A stretch of 47,348 nt of DNA from CF-118 sp035689345 (GTDB lineage Bacteria > Chloroflexota > Dormibacteria > Dormibacterales > Dormibacteraceae), in contig DASSLR010000073.1 of NCBI GenBank assembly GCA_035689345.1, positions 1 through 47,348 on the forward strand. Direction: 5' to 3'. Made by a program: the position numbers and the translations under genes. Below, piece after piece: positions 17,000-24,452 of the stretch. Position 1 is the stretch's first letter; each line of letters begins with the position of its first letter. The notes under the pieces were generated by a model. That model had not been told where the DNA came from. It searched no databases and saw only the letters and a list, made by a program, of their open reading frames with translations.

Positions 17000-17620
17000 C
17001 TAGTCGGCTATCGCGAAGCCGCGCGCCGGCTGCTGGGCCGGTTCGTCGACCGGGATGCCGTACGTCTGGCTGAGCATGCCGCGCAGCCGCTGCTTGGCGA
17101 TCGCCAGTCTCGACGCGACCGTGCGCTCGGGGATGCCGAGCGCCTGCGCGATCGCCCTGTTGGTGTAGCCGTGGTAGTGGCGAAGCACGATCGCTGCGGC
17201 CTGCTTCGGCGGCAGCTTGCCGAGCGCCTCCGCGAGGTCGCGGCGCTCGATCTGGTCCTGCGGGTCGGGCGGCCCCTCGGGACGGCCCATCCGCCGGATG
17301 ACCTCGCCCACCTCGCGCAGCTTCATCTTGCGGCGGTACGAGACGGCCGCGTTGATGGCGATGCGGTGCACCCACGCCTCGGCGGGCGCGATGGGCTGCC
17401 ATGACGCCCACTTCTTGTAGGCACGCTCGAATGCGTCCTGGCAGCAGTCCTCCGCGGCTGCTCGATCACCGAGCATCGCGGTCAGCGTGCCGAGGATGCG
17501 TCCGTACGATGTCTGGTAGAGGCGCTCGAAGTCGGCCTCTGAGCCAGGCGTGTAGCTCGTGATTGCGTCGGTCGGCGCTGTCGAATCCGCAGCGCGTACG
17601 TTGGCGTTTCGATCTGGCAT
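17000..17620 (-). CDS. ECF-type RNA polymerase sigma factor
   Basis: 206 residues. Sigma region 2 spans about residues 28-98 (FERLYQTSYGRILGTLTAMLGD, EDCCQDAFERAYKKW, EAWVHRIAINAA). A short linker follows, then sigma-4 at about 128-182 (LAEALGKLPPKQAAAIVLRHYHG, NRAIAQALGIPERTVASRLAIAKQRLR). There is no region 1 or 3, as expected for an extracytoplasmic-function sigma factor. No adjacent anti-sigma factor is visible: upstream is a divergent diguanylate cyclase, downstream a convergent small ORF. The about 20 residues after sigma-4 (VDEPAQQPARGFAIAD) could be a regulatory tail. Regulon unknown. Confidence 0.94.
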   Translation of the reverse strand: MPDRNANVRAADSTAPTDAITSYTPGSEADFERLYQTSYGRILGTLTAMLGDRAAAEDCCQDAFERAYKKWASWQPIAPAEAWVHRIAINAAVSYRRKMKLREVGEVIRRMGRPEGPPDPQDQIERRDLAEALGKLPPKQAAAIVLRHYHGYTNRAIAQALGIPERTVASRLAIAKQRLRGMLSQTYGIPVDEPAQQPARGFAIAD

Positions 17621-17691
17621 TCAGTCCCCCCGTAGTAATTCCGGTCTAGTCGACCGTCCTACCTGGTTCTAATTTCGTTCACGAGGGGCAT

Positions 17692-17720
17692 CTCGGTCGC
17701 CGTACGGCCGAGCGGTTTTT
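17692..17720 (+). terminator. Terminator-like hairpin in the leader before the diguanylate cyclase gene
   Basis: CTCGGTCG (17692-17699), loop CCGTA, CGGCCGAG (17705-17712), then CGG and TTTTT (17716-17720). The stem has one G-U pair. It lies in the 172-base divergent gap between the sigma-factor and diguanylate cyclase genes, 73 bases before the latter's GTG, with no plus-strand gene upstream to terminate. It may act as an attenuator or transcription block. Confidence 0.5.
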
Positions 17721-17792
17721 GACTAGCACAGGTGCGGTAGAAGCGAGTTCGCGAATTCCGAGTAAGGGTTTGGGGCCCAACGTTCACAAATC

Positions 17793-19280
17793 GTGATCAG
17801 CGCCAGCGAAGTTCTCGGGGCGCTCGCAAGCGGGCTCGCCGCGGACTCGACTGAAAGCGGCAAGAAGGCGATCGAGGTTCTCCGCACGAGGTCGCCGGAG
17901 CTCTTCACCCTGAGCGAGCAGACGGGGGAGGACCTTGTGGCCACCTCCGCCTCGTTCATCGACGTGCTCCTGTCGTCGCTCAGAGGCGAACAGAACCTGC
18001 CATGGGACGAGTACGACCAGCGCGCCCGCGACCACGGGCGGCTGCGGGCCGCGCAAGGCGTCCCTCTCGAATCGCTGATCGACGTGCTGGCGGTCTATCG
18101 CCGCGCGACCATCGAGCTCCTGATCCAGCCGCTCGCGGGCAAGCCCAACAGCGACGAGGTCCTGGCTCTCGCGCAGAGCCGGCTCGAGAGCGTGATCGAC
18201 CGGCTCACGTCCTCCATGGCGCGTGGCTACCTCGATCATCTCGACGAGGAGCACCGCATCCGCGAGAACGAGCTCTACGGCCTGGCCGCGATCGCGGCGG
18301 TGATGGGCCGCTCGCTGGACATGAACGACACCGCTGAGGTCGCGCTGGCGGAAACGCTCGCCGCGTTCAGCCTCGACGCCGGCGCCATCTGGCTGCGCGA
18401 GCGCGCCGCCCATCGTCTCGTGCACACGATCGGTCTCGAGGCCGACGAGGTCGAGGACTACATCGCGCTGCTCGGCCCCGACGTGAAGGCAGCGGTCTCG
18501 GCCGTCGGACGTTCCGAATCGCGCGTCGACGGCGTGATCGCGAACGACGGCTGGAACGGGATTCGCGCGCAGCTGCGGACCGGTGGTCGCGCCATCGGGA
18601 TGATGTCGGTGGCCACGCGCCGTGATCGCATCTTCAACGCCTCGGAGATGCTGATGCTGGCCGCCGTCGCGGACCAGATCGCGATTGCCCTCGATCGCGC
18701 CCGGCAGTTCTCCAACGAGGCGCGCACGGACCACCTCACGGGTCTCGCCAACCGGCGCGAGTTCGAGCGCGTCATCGAGCGCGAGGTCGCGCTGGCTGAG
18801 CGCCACGACCGCCAGATCACCGTGATGATGATCGACGTCGACAACCTCAAGAAGATCAACGACCGCCACGGTCACGGCGCGGGCGACAGCGCGCTTCGCC
18901 TCGTGGCGCAGGAGCTGCAGCGCGTCATGCGGGCCTCGGACCTGTGCGGCAGGATCGGCGGCGACGAGTTTGCCGTCGCGATGCCCGAGACCGATCTGCA
19001 CCGCGCGCGCGAGGTTGCGCGCCGGCTGCGTTCGTCGATCCAGGCCATGAACCTCGGCGCTCGCTCCACGCACTCGGTCGAGGTCAGCATCGGCCTGGGC
19101 GCCTGGCGCCGCGGTATGGACTGGCAGGCGCTGGTGCAGGTCGCGGACACCGCGCTCTACGAGGACAAGCGGCACCGCAAAGAGGTGAAGCGCTGGTCGT
19201 CCGGCTCGAGCGCGGAACGCAAGAGCCCTTCGATCAGGCTCGCAGGCGGGACCGGGAAGAGGCGGCTGGCCGGCGGTTAG
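17793..19280 (+). CDS. Diguanylate cyclase with RsbRD-N-like, GAF and GGDEF domains
   Basis: 495 residues. The N-terminal about 150 residues are helical, with GVPLESLIDVLAVYRRATIELL resembling the RsbRD/PucR-type N-terminal sensor. A GAF domain covers about 160-305 (DTAEVALAETLAAF, AIGMMSVATRRDRIF, ADQIAIALDRAR). A GGDEF domain covers about 310-470: TDHLTGLANRREFE, MMIDVDNLKKINDRHGHGAGD and the intact GGDEF at residues 389-393. RASD five residues earlier is an RxxD inhibitory site, so product feedback by c-di-GMP is likely. No EAL domain. GTG 17793 has no Shine-Dalgarno. It diverges from an ECF sigma gene and faces a two-component pair. Confidence 0.92.
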   Translation: MISASEVLGALASGLAADSTESGKKAIEVLRTRSPELFTLSEQTGEDLVATSASFIDVLLSSLRGEQNLPWDEYDQRARDHGRLRAAQGVPLESLIDVLAVYRRATIELLIQPLAGKPNSDEVLALAQSRLESVIDRLTSSMARGYLDHLDEEHRIRENELYGLAAIAAVMGRSLDMNDTAEVALAETLAAFSLDAGAIWLRERAAHRLVHTIGLEADEVEDYIALLGPDVKAAVSAVGRSESRVDGVIANDGWNGIRAQLRTGGRAIGMMSVATRRDRIFNASEMLMLAAVADQIAIALDRARQFSNEARTDHLTGLANRREFERVIEREVALAERHDRQITVMMIDVDNLKKINDRHGHGAGDSALRLVAQELQRVMRASDLCGRIGGDEFAVAMPETDLHRAREVARRLRSSIQAMNLGARSTHSVEVSIGLGAWRRGMDWQALVQVADTALYEDKRHRKEVKRWSSGSSAERKSPSIRLAGGTGKRRLAGG

Positions 19281-19286
19281 CCGTCG

Positions 19287-19925
19287 TCAGTCGACGAGCG
19301 CCAGCTCCCGCGCCTTCACGATCGCCTGCACCTTGCTGTGCACGCCCAGCTTGGCGCCGAGGCTGCGAATGTGCGTGCGTACGGTCGCGTAGCTGATGCC
19401 CAGCTTGTCGGCGATGTCGCGGCTGGAGATGCCGTCCGCCATCAGGCGGAGCACCTCTTTCTCCCGTGTGGTCAGGCTCTCCCGCTGGCTCTCCGTCTGC
19501 CGGCGCCGGTTGAGCAGCGTGGCGATCGTGCCGGGCGTGATGAGGTTGCCGCCGGCCGCCACCGTGCGGATGGCGTCGACCACCTCGCTTGCCGCCTTGG
19601 ACTTGTGGATGAAGCCGCTCGCGCCCGATTCGAGCGCGGCGAACCGGGCCACGTCGCTGTCCTCGCGCGTCAGGAAGACGTGCTTGGCCTGAGGCGCCAC
19701 GCGCCGGATGGCCGCCGCGGCGTCGGCGCCCGTGCCGTCGGGCAGCCGGAAGTCGAGCAGCACAACGTCCGGGGTCAGCTCGGCCGCGCGCTCCGCCGAT
19801 TCGGCGACCGAACCCGCATGGCCGACGACTGTCATGTCCCGTTGCGTGTTGAGCAACGCGCTCAGGCCGTCCGCGACGACCTGATGGTCTTCCACGATCA
19901 GAACTCTGGTTTGCTTGTCCGTCAC
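19287..19925 (-). CDS. NarL/LuxR-family response regulator
   Basis: 212 residues. The receiver domain (residues 5-122) has IVEDHQVVADGL with the acidic pocket, LLDFRLPDG with phospho-acceptor Asp 58, the conserved Thr in VFLTRED, and Lys in FIHKSKAAS. The LuxR-type helix-turn-helix (about 146-208) reads LTTREKEVLRLMADGISSRDIADKLGIS and then YATVRTHIRSLGAKLGV. It overlaps the upstream histidine-kinase gene by 4 bases (ATGA), the usual arrangement for a coupled two-component pair. Target genes cannot be read here; an inverted repeat ahead of the kinase gene is a candidate autoregulatory site. Confidence 0.95.
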   Translation of the reverse strand: MTDKQTRVLIVEDHQVVADGLSALLNTQRDMTVVGHAGSVAESAERAAELTPDVVLLDFRLPDGTGADAAAAIRRVAPQAKHVFLTREDSDVARFAALESGASGFIHKSKAASEVVDAIRTVAAGGNLITPGTIATLLNRRRQTESQRESLTTREKEVLRLMADGISSRDIADKLGISYATVRTHIRSLGAKLGVHSKVQAIVKARELALVD

Positions 19926-21181
19926 TGCGGTAAGGGAACCCAGAACTCGACGATCGTACCCGCGCCCGGCTCGCTCCTGATCTTGCCCCAGCCCCCGGCC
20001 AGGAGCGGCCTCTCGGCCAGCGCCAGCAGCCCCAGGTGGCCCGGCAGGCGGTCGCGCTCGGCCACGATAAAGCCCTTGCCGTTGTCGGTGACGGCGCCGT
20101 AGATGCCGCCGTTCTCGGTCTTGATCTCGACCCGGATGCGCTCCGCGGCGGCGTGTTTCTCGACGTTGGTGAGCGCCTCTGAGATCTGGCGGTACAGCAC
20201 CGACTTGATCTCGTAGGGCGGCTCGTCCGGAATGTCGATCTCATAGTCGACGCCGATGCCGGTCTGCGCGTGCATCAACGTGAGCCGCTCGCGAATCGTC
20301 TTCTCGAGCCCGCCAGGCGTCTCCAGCGAGGGCGGGCGCACGTTGTGCAGCAGCTTGCGGAGCGCCTCCTCGACCTGCTGCAGCAGGGTGTTGACCTCTT
20401 CTATCCCGATCTTGCTCTGGTCGTCGGTCGCGCCGTTCAGCGAGAGCCCGGCCAGCCGCATCTCCGCCGCCGTGAGCTTCTGCAGCGCGTCGTCGTGCAG
20501 CTCGGTCGCGAAGCGCTTGCCCGCGCGATCGACCGCCGAGGACAGGTTGCGGAGCAGGAGCTGGCGCGCCGAGTCGACCCTCTGCAATCGTTCGACCGTT
20601 TCGGTCAGGCGGGCTTCGGTTTGCTTCAGCTGCCAGACGAGCCCGGCGGCGAAGCCGGAGATCTGCAGCATCCACGCGTCCTCGCTCGTGAAGCCGTCGG
20701 GCCGTCTCGAGTCGTAGGCCGCGACCACGCCGAGCCGCTCGTCACCGGCACGCCAGGGTGCGCTGATCGCGTTCGACACGTTCAGCACGTCCAGCACGCG
20801 GCGATCGCCGGCCGACTGCTCGGGATCGCCGATGGCGGCGCGAAAGATCCGGTCGCCGAACACGATCTGGCTGGTGAGGTCGGTGCCATCGGGATCGCAG
20901 GGCGCCGGGAAGAGGCGGGCGACGAAGTCGTCGTCCACTCCGTAGGCGCCGGGGATGGCACGCAGCAGGCGGTCCGGGCCGAGGCGCCAGAACAGCACGC
21001 GGCCGGCGCCGACAAGGCCGGCGATGCCGGTGGTCAGCGAGCGGTAGAAATCGCCCGGCCTGGCGCTCGCGTCGAGGCTCGCCGAGACGACCCGCAGAAC
21101 GTCGACTGCCAGCTGCTCGGATTGCTCGGCCTGGGGCTGCTCCGCCAGCAGGTCGAGCTCAGAGCGGTCGGCGGACTCCAA
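19922..21181 (-). CDS. GAF-containing sensor histidine kinase (HPK7/NarX-like)
   Basis: 419 residues, cytoplasmic. A GAF-like sensor spans about 25-185 (RVLFWRLGPDRLLRAIPG, ISAPWRAGDERLGVVAAY). The dimerisation helix carries TELHDDALQKLTAAE with phospho-acceptor His about 229. The ATPase domain shows SEALTNVEKHA (N box, about 334-344), DNGKGF (about 366) and GHLGLLALAERPLLAGG. Start: TTG 21181 lies 14 bases from GGAGG (21200-21196), which is long. ATC at 21187 is in frame at the ideal 8 bases, and an in-frame stop lies just upstream, so no ATG or GTG is available. Transcribed with the response regulator. Confidence 0.93.
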   Translation of the reverse strand: MESADRSELDLLAEQPQAEQSEQLAVDVLRVVSASLDASARPGDFYRSLTTGIAGLVGAGRVLFWRLGPDRLLRAIPGAYGVDDDFVARLFPAPCDPDGTDLTSQIVFGDRIFRAAIGDPEQSAGDRRVLDVLNVSNAISAPWRAGDERLGVVAAYDSRRPDGFTSEDAWMLQISGFAAGLVWQLKQTEARLTETVERLQRVDSARQLLLRNLSSAVDRAGKRFATELHDDALQKLTAAEMRLAGLSLNGATDDQSKIGIEEVNTLLQQVEEALRKLLHNVRPPSLETPGGLEKTIRERLTLMHAQTGIGVDYEIDIPDEPPYEIKSVLYRQISEALTNVEKHAAAERIRVEIKTENGGIYGAVTDNGKGFIVAERDRLPGHLGLLALAERPLLAGGWGKIRSEPGAGTIVEFWVPLPQ

Positions 21182-21235
21182 GATGATGTTCTATTCCTCC
21201 CCCGTGGTTGCCTGCGTGCAATTTTACTCCGGTTC

Positions 21236-21249
21236 TTCACAACTGTGAA
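21236..21249. promoter_or_regulatory. Inverted repeat TTCACA-AC-TGTGAA in divergent promoter gap
   Basis: A perfect 6+6 inverted repeat in the gap between the histidine-kinase operon and a small plus-strand gene. A related half-site pair, TTCAC-AAATC-GTGA (17783-17796), overlaps the start of the diguanylate cyclase gene. Both could be operators for one factor, perhaps the adjacent LuxR-type regulator. Inference from symmetry and position only. Confidence 0.4.
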
Positions 21250-21311
21250 CGCAAATGTCTTCAAGATGCCGGTACTGCGTCCGGCGACCGCGTTCTGAGT
21301 AGCGAAGGGGT

Positions 21312-21334
21312 CGCCACTGGCTGCTTCAGTGGCG
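21312..21334 (+). promoter_or_regulatory. Perfect 8-base stem-loop upstream of a small gene
   Basis: CGCCACTG, loop GCTGCTT, CAGTGGCG. It lies 42 bases before the ATG at 21377 in the same divergent gap as the TTCACA repeat. No T-run follows, so an operator or mRNA leader structure is more likely than a terminator. Confidence 0.35.
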
Positions 21335-21376
21335 CTCCGAACTCCTGGCCGAGGGGCCGACGACGAGGTGGGAAGA

Positions 21377-21640
21377 ATGGCGATGGACGGGTGGGGAACG
21401 ATCGGTTCGCCGTGGCAGGAGCTCAGCTACCTGGACCGCGTGCTCGGCCTGCTGTCCCGTCCCGTGCCCGTCGGCGACGGTCTCCCGGCCGGCCTGCGCG
21501 ACGAGCTGCGCGAGCTCGGCGTAAGTGCGGGGCGCCCACTGCGACGCAAGCGCCTGATCGAGCAGGTGTGGCAGCGCAAGCGTCCCCTCCTGCGCCAGCT
21601 CGGCGCCCTGGACGACGACCCGCTCCCGCCCTGCGCTTAG
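21377..21640 (+). CDS. Small hypothetical protein
   Basis: 87 residues from ATG 21377 (MAMDGWGTIGSPWQELSYLD), with GAGGTGG about 5 bases upstream. Pro- and Leu-rich middle, basic helix GRPLRRKRLIEQVWQRKRPLL, then an acidic end (LDDDPLPPCA). No family, signal peptide or membrane segment. It lies convergent to the patatin-like gene with a 7-base gap. An in-frame GTG at 21329 would add 16 residues but lacks a ribosome site. Confidence 0.5.
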   Translation: MAMDGWGTIGSPWQELSYLDRVLGLLSRPVPVGDGLPAGLRDELRELGVSAGRPLRRKRLIEQVWQRKRPLLRQLGALDDDPLPPCA

Positions 21641-21647
21641 CTGAGGC

Positions 21648-22565
21648 TCAGGCCGCCGGGGCTTCGACCGTCCGTGCTCTGACCACCGGCGCACGACGCG
21701 CGCCGTTTCTGGCGACGAGCATCTTCCGCGCCGACTCGTAGCCGTGCTCCATCAGCTCGGCTGTGTGGTTGAAGTCGGCGGGCGACACCGCCATCGGCTC
21801 GAGCGGAGGGATGACGATGATGTCCGCCGCGTCTTTGTTGGCCGCGACCTCGGCCTCGAGCCGCTGCGCGACCATGCGCGCCAGCGCCTGCAGGGCCATG
21901 CCCAGCGCGTTCGTCGGCGCCTCGTACAGCCACGGGTAGCTGATGGGCAGGACGTAGATCTTGCTCGCGCCCAGCCTGACCGCCGCGTCGATGGAGGTGT
22001 GATTCGCGACCCCGCCGTCGACTAGCTCACGCTTGCCGATGGTCACCGGCGGAAAGATGCCGGGGATCGCGCAGCTCGCCAGCACCGAGTCGACCGCCGG
22101 GCCGCTCGACATGATCGCCGCCCGTCCGCTCTTGAGCTCCGAGGTCACGACGTGCACCGGCACGGTCGCGTGCTCGAGCCGCTCGTAAGGGAGATTGCGC
22201 TCGAGCAGCGCGCGCAGGCCTGCGTTCGAGACCAGGTGGTTGCTTCGACCGAGCAGCGCCGTGGCCGCCGCCCAGCCGATGGGGAAGACGTCCTCGCGGC
22301 GCAGTCCGAGCCAGATCTCCGCGAGCTTCGCGACCCCCTCGCTGCTGGGCCAGCCGGCGATCCACGCCGCGTTGATCGCGCCGACCGACGTGCCGACCAG
22401 CATGTCCGGTTTGATGCCGGCTTCGAAAAGTGCGCGGAGCATTCCGACCTGTATGGAACCGAGGCTGGCACCGCCGGAAAGAACGAACGCCACCGGATCG
22501 CTGCCTCCGAGAAAGCGGCGCAGGACGCTGCGCGAGCGGTATGGGCGGTGACCGTTACTTCCCAT
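21648..22565 (-). CDS. Patatin-like phospholipase/esterase
   Basis: About 305 residues from ATG 22565 (MGSNGHRPYRS); the frame is open to 22673, but that part is less likely coding. It has the full patatin set: GGASLG oxyanion loop (about 31-36), GTSVG with nucleophile Ser (about 60), and DGGVANHTSI with the catalytic Asp (about 183). Known members hydrolyse acyl esters of lipids and can be bacterial effectors or housekeeping lipases. There is no secretion signal, so cytoplasmic or membrane-surface lipid turnover is likely. The C-terminus is basic and may bind membranes. Divergent from a 57-residue small ORF. Confidence 0.92.
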   Translation of the reverse strand: MGSNGHRPYRSRSVLRRFLGGSDPVAFVLSGGASLGSIQVGMLRALFEAGIKPDMLVGTSVGAINAAWIAGWPSSEGVAKLAEIWLGLRREDVFPIGWAAATALLGRSNHLVSNAGLRALLERNLPYERLEHATVPVHVVTSELKSGRAAIMSSGPAVDSVLASCAIPGIFPPVTIGKRELVDGGVANHTSIDAAVRLGASKIYVLPISYPWLYEAPTNALGMALQALARMVAQRLEAEVAANKDAADIIVIPPLEPMAVSPADFNHTAELMEHGYESARKMLVARNGARRAPVVRARTVEAPAA

Positions 22566-22649
22566 CGGTAAGTGCCTCTGGACTGAAAACGCCCGAAGCG
22601 TTAGGAATGCGGTAGCGCAATCGAGGTAACTATTCGCGCCGAAAAATAC

Positions 22650-22681
22650 TCGCGAGGTCGCGTGCGTTTTCAATGCGTATG
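22650..22681 (+). promoter_or_regulatory. Leader/start motif, copy 1
   Basis: TACT, GAGG, TGCGTTTT, ATGC and TATGGAC occur in this order at about 22647-22683. The same order recurs at 22874-22907 (copy 2). Conservation spans both non-coding and first-codon bases. Confidence 0.45.
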
Positions 22682-22846
22682 GACGCGCGGAGACCTCTCT
22701 ACATCACCCCGGCACGCGTTCCCTTGCGACCGCTGGCCAAGCTCGCCGTGCGCGTGCTCGGCCCCGGTCCGCTGCGCCTGAGGATGGTCCGGTACGTGCA
22801 CGAGCTCGACCGCGAGCCCGCGGCGGAGAGAGCCCGAGCCGCCTAG
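22673..22846 (+). CDS. Small basic protein, 57 residues
   Basis: Reads from ATG 22673 (MRMDARRPLYITPARVPLRP) to TAG at 22844-22846. Arg- and Leu-rich, one possible amphipathic helix (LAKLAVRVLG), then VRYVHELDREPAAERARAA. Its start context, TGCGTTTT then ATGC-TATGGAC, recurs at the start of the next small gene, which supports translation. No family recognised. Confidence 0.5.
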   Translation: MRMDARRPLYITPARVPLRPLAKLAVRVLGPGPLRLRMVRYVHELDREPAAERARAA

Positions 22847-22873
22847 CTGCCTCGCCCCGAAGTGGGGCCTCGG

Positions 22874-22907
22874 TACTTCACTTGAGGCATGCGTTTTTGA
22901 TGCATAT
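22874..22907 (+). promoter_or_regulatory. Leader/start motif, copy 2
   Basis: TACT, GAGG, TGCGTTTT, ATGC and TATGGAC in the same order as at 22650-22681, ahead of the 76-residue ORF. Spacing differs by 2-3 bases between the copies. Confidence 0.45.
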
Positions 22908-23130
22908 GGACGGCTTTGATCTGCTCCTCGAGGCGGAGTTGGCCCGGGTCCTGGACCCCATCGTTCGGACTCCGGCGCCGCCCCGCAAACGCAACTGGCA
23001 CAGCGGACGAGGAGGGCGGCTCCGCACCCTCGACGGGGGATTGCAGATCGGCGATCCCGGAGCGGCGCCGGCCGCCGACGTGTTCGTGACCGTGCCGGCG
23101 GTGGTGAGAATCCCGTCGGCCGCCCCGTGA
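22900..23130 (+). CDS. Small hypothetical protein with leader like its upstream neighbour
   Basis: 76 residues from ATG 22900 (MHMDGFDLLLEAELARVLDP). An acidic amphipathic N-terminal helix is followed by a Pro/Arg/Gly-rich middle (TPAPPRKRNWHSGRGGR) and a Val/Ala/Pro tail. The frame could open at TTG 22882, but ATG 22900 matches the start of the preceding small ORF. Followed by an intrinsic terminator at 23150. The unknown function may be shared with the 57-residue ORF, although the proteins are not similar after the first four residues. Confidence 0.55.
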   Translation: MHMDGFDLLLEAELARVLDPIVRTPAPPRKRNWHSGRGGRLRTLDGGLQIGDPGAAPAADVFVTVPAVVRIPSAAP

Positions 23131-23149
23131 ACCCTTCCTCCCCTCTCGT

Positions 23150-23184
23150 GAGGCCGGGCCGTTAAAGGTCCGGCCTCTTCCTTT
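23150..23184 (+). terminator. Intrinsic terminator after the small-gene pair
   Basis: GAGGCCGGGCC (23150-23160), loop GTTAAA, GGTCCGGCCTC (23167-23177), then TTCCTTTT. One internal G-T pair in an 11-base stem. The T-rich tail runs into the stop codon of the convergent PaaK-like gene, so both genes end here. Confidence 0.82.
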
Positions 23185-24452
23185 TATGTGGGGGGCGGTT
23201 TGGACTCTGGCGTCACGATGCGGCGCGACTTGAGCTCGGAGGCGGGCAGGGTGCCCGCGGGCACGACACGGCACCCGATGCGCACGCCGAGCGCCTGACG
23301 GAGGTCGGCCTCGAGGCGCTCTGTGACTGCACCTCGGTCCGCAACCTCCAGCAGGAGCACGACCTCGTCCATGTGCTGCACGGTCCGTCGCTCGATCGCG
23401 AACTCGCGCACTGCCGTATGGCGGCGCACGATGTCTTCGACCTGGGACGGGTAGAGGTTCACGCCGCGCACGGTGAACATGTCGTCCACCCGCCCGCGGA
23501 TGCCGCCGACCAGCTTCAGGAAGGGGCTGCCGCACGAGCAGGTTTCGCGCGAGACGCTCACGTGATCGCCGGTGCGGTACCGGAACAGAGGCGAGCCCCA
23601 CCGGCCGAGGTTGGTGGCCACGAGCTCGCCTTCGAGCGCGGGCCGGCCGCTCTTGTCGACGACCTCGAAGATGAACTCGCTCTCGATAAGGTGGATGCCG
23701 TCGCGCTGCGTGCAGCTGTGGCCCGTCGGGCCTAGCTCGGTCATGCCGGTGTGGTCGAAGGATGTGGCCATGTACGCGGCCTCGATGGCGGAGCGCGTCG
23801 CCGGGATGCTGGCGCCCGGCTCGCCCGCGTGGATGGTCAGACGGATGTCTGAGGAGGCCAGGTCGAGGTGCAGCTCCTGTGCCTTCTCGGCCATGCGGAG
23901 CGCGTACGTCGGAGTGCACAGCAGCACCGTGGCCCCGACGTCGCGCAGGTTGCGGACGCGCTGCTCGGTGGTCATGGCGCCGCCCGAGATGGCCATCGCG
24001 CCGAGCCGCTCGGCACCACCGAACGCAGACCAGAAACCGATGAAGGGGCCGAACGAGAAAGCGAAGAAGACGCGGTCGGTGGGCGTCACGCCGGCCGCCT
24101 GGAACACGTGGTCCGACCAGATGCGCAGCCACCAGTCCCACGACTGCTGCGTGTCGAGCCAGCGCAGAGGCTGGTCGCCGCTGGAGCCCGAAGTCTGGTG
24201 GAGGCGCGTGTAGTCCTCGAGCGCGAAGGTGAGGTTGGACCCAAACGGCGCGTTTGCGTTCTGGTCGTCGAGCAGCTCGGCCTTGGTGATCATGGGCAGT
24301 CGCTCGAAGTCGTCCCAGCCGCTCACGTCGTGAATGCGGGCGCGCCAGAACGCGTTCGTCTTCAACACCTGGCGCAGGCCGGCGCGCAGCTTCTCCAGCT
24401 GCAGCGCGCGGACCGCGTCCTCAGACGCTGGTCGCGCGGTCTCCGATCTCAA
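23184..24452 (-). CDS. Phenylacetate-CoA ligase-like (PaaK family) AMP-forming enzyme
   Basis: 422 residues. The adenylate-forming fold is clear: HQTSGSSGDQPLRW is the P-loop-like A3 motif, FDHTGMTELGPTGHSC is the A5 region, and YRTGDHV plus VRGVNLYPSQVEDIV are the A7/A8 hinge signatures of PaaK. It should activate an aryl or other carboxylate via the acyl-AMP to CoA. The exact acid is unknown; no paa gene is nearby. A Cys pair in ETCSCGSPFLKL is typical of the family. The start overlaps the aminotransferase gene by 32 bases, so the pair is translationally coupled. Divergent from the cox operon. Confidence 0.9.
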   Translation of the reverse strand: MRSETARPASEDAVRALQLEKLRAGLRQVLKTNAFWRARIHDVSGWDDFERLPMITKAELLDDQNANAPFGSNLTFALEDYTRLHQTSGSSGDQPLRWLDTQQSWDWWLRIWSDHVFQAAGVTPTDRVFFAFSFGPFIGFWSAFGGAERLGAMAISGGAMTTEQRVRNLRDVGATVLLCTPTYALRMAEKAQELHLDLASSDIRLTIHAGEPGASIPATRSAIEAAYMATSFDHTGMTELGPTGHSCTQRDGIHLIESEFIFEVVDKSGRPALEGELVATNLGRWGSPLFRYRTGDHVSVSRETCSCGSPFLKLVGGIRGRVDDMFTVRGVNLYPSQVEDIVRRHTAVREFAIERRTVQHMDEVVLLLEVADRGAVTERLEADLRQALGVRIGCRVVPAGTLPASELKSRRIVTPESKPPPT

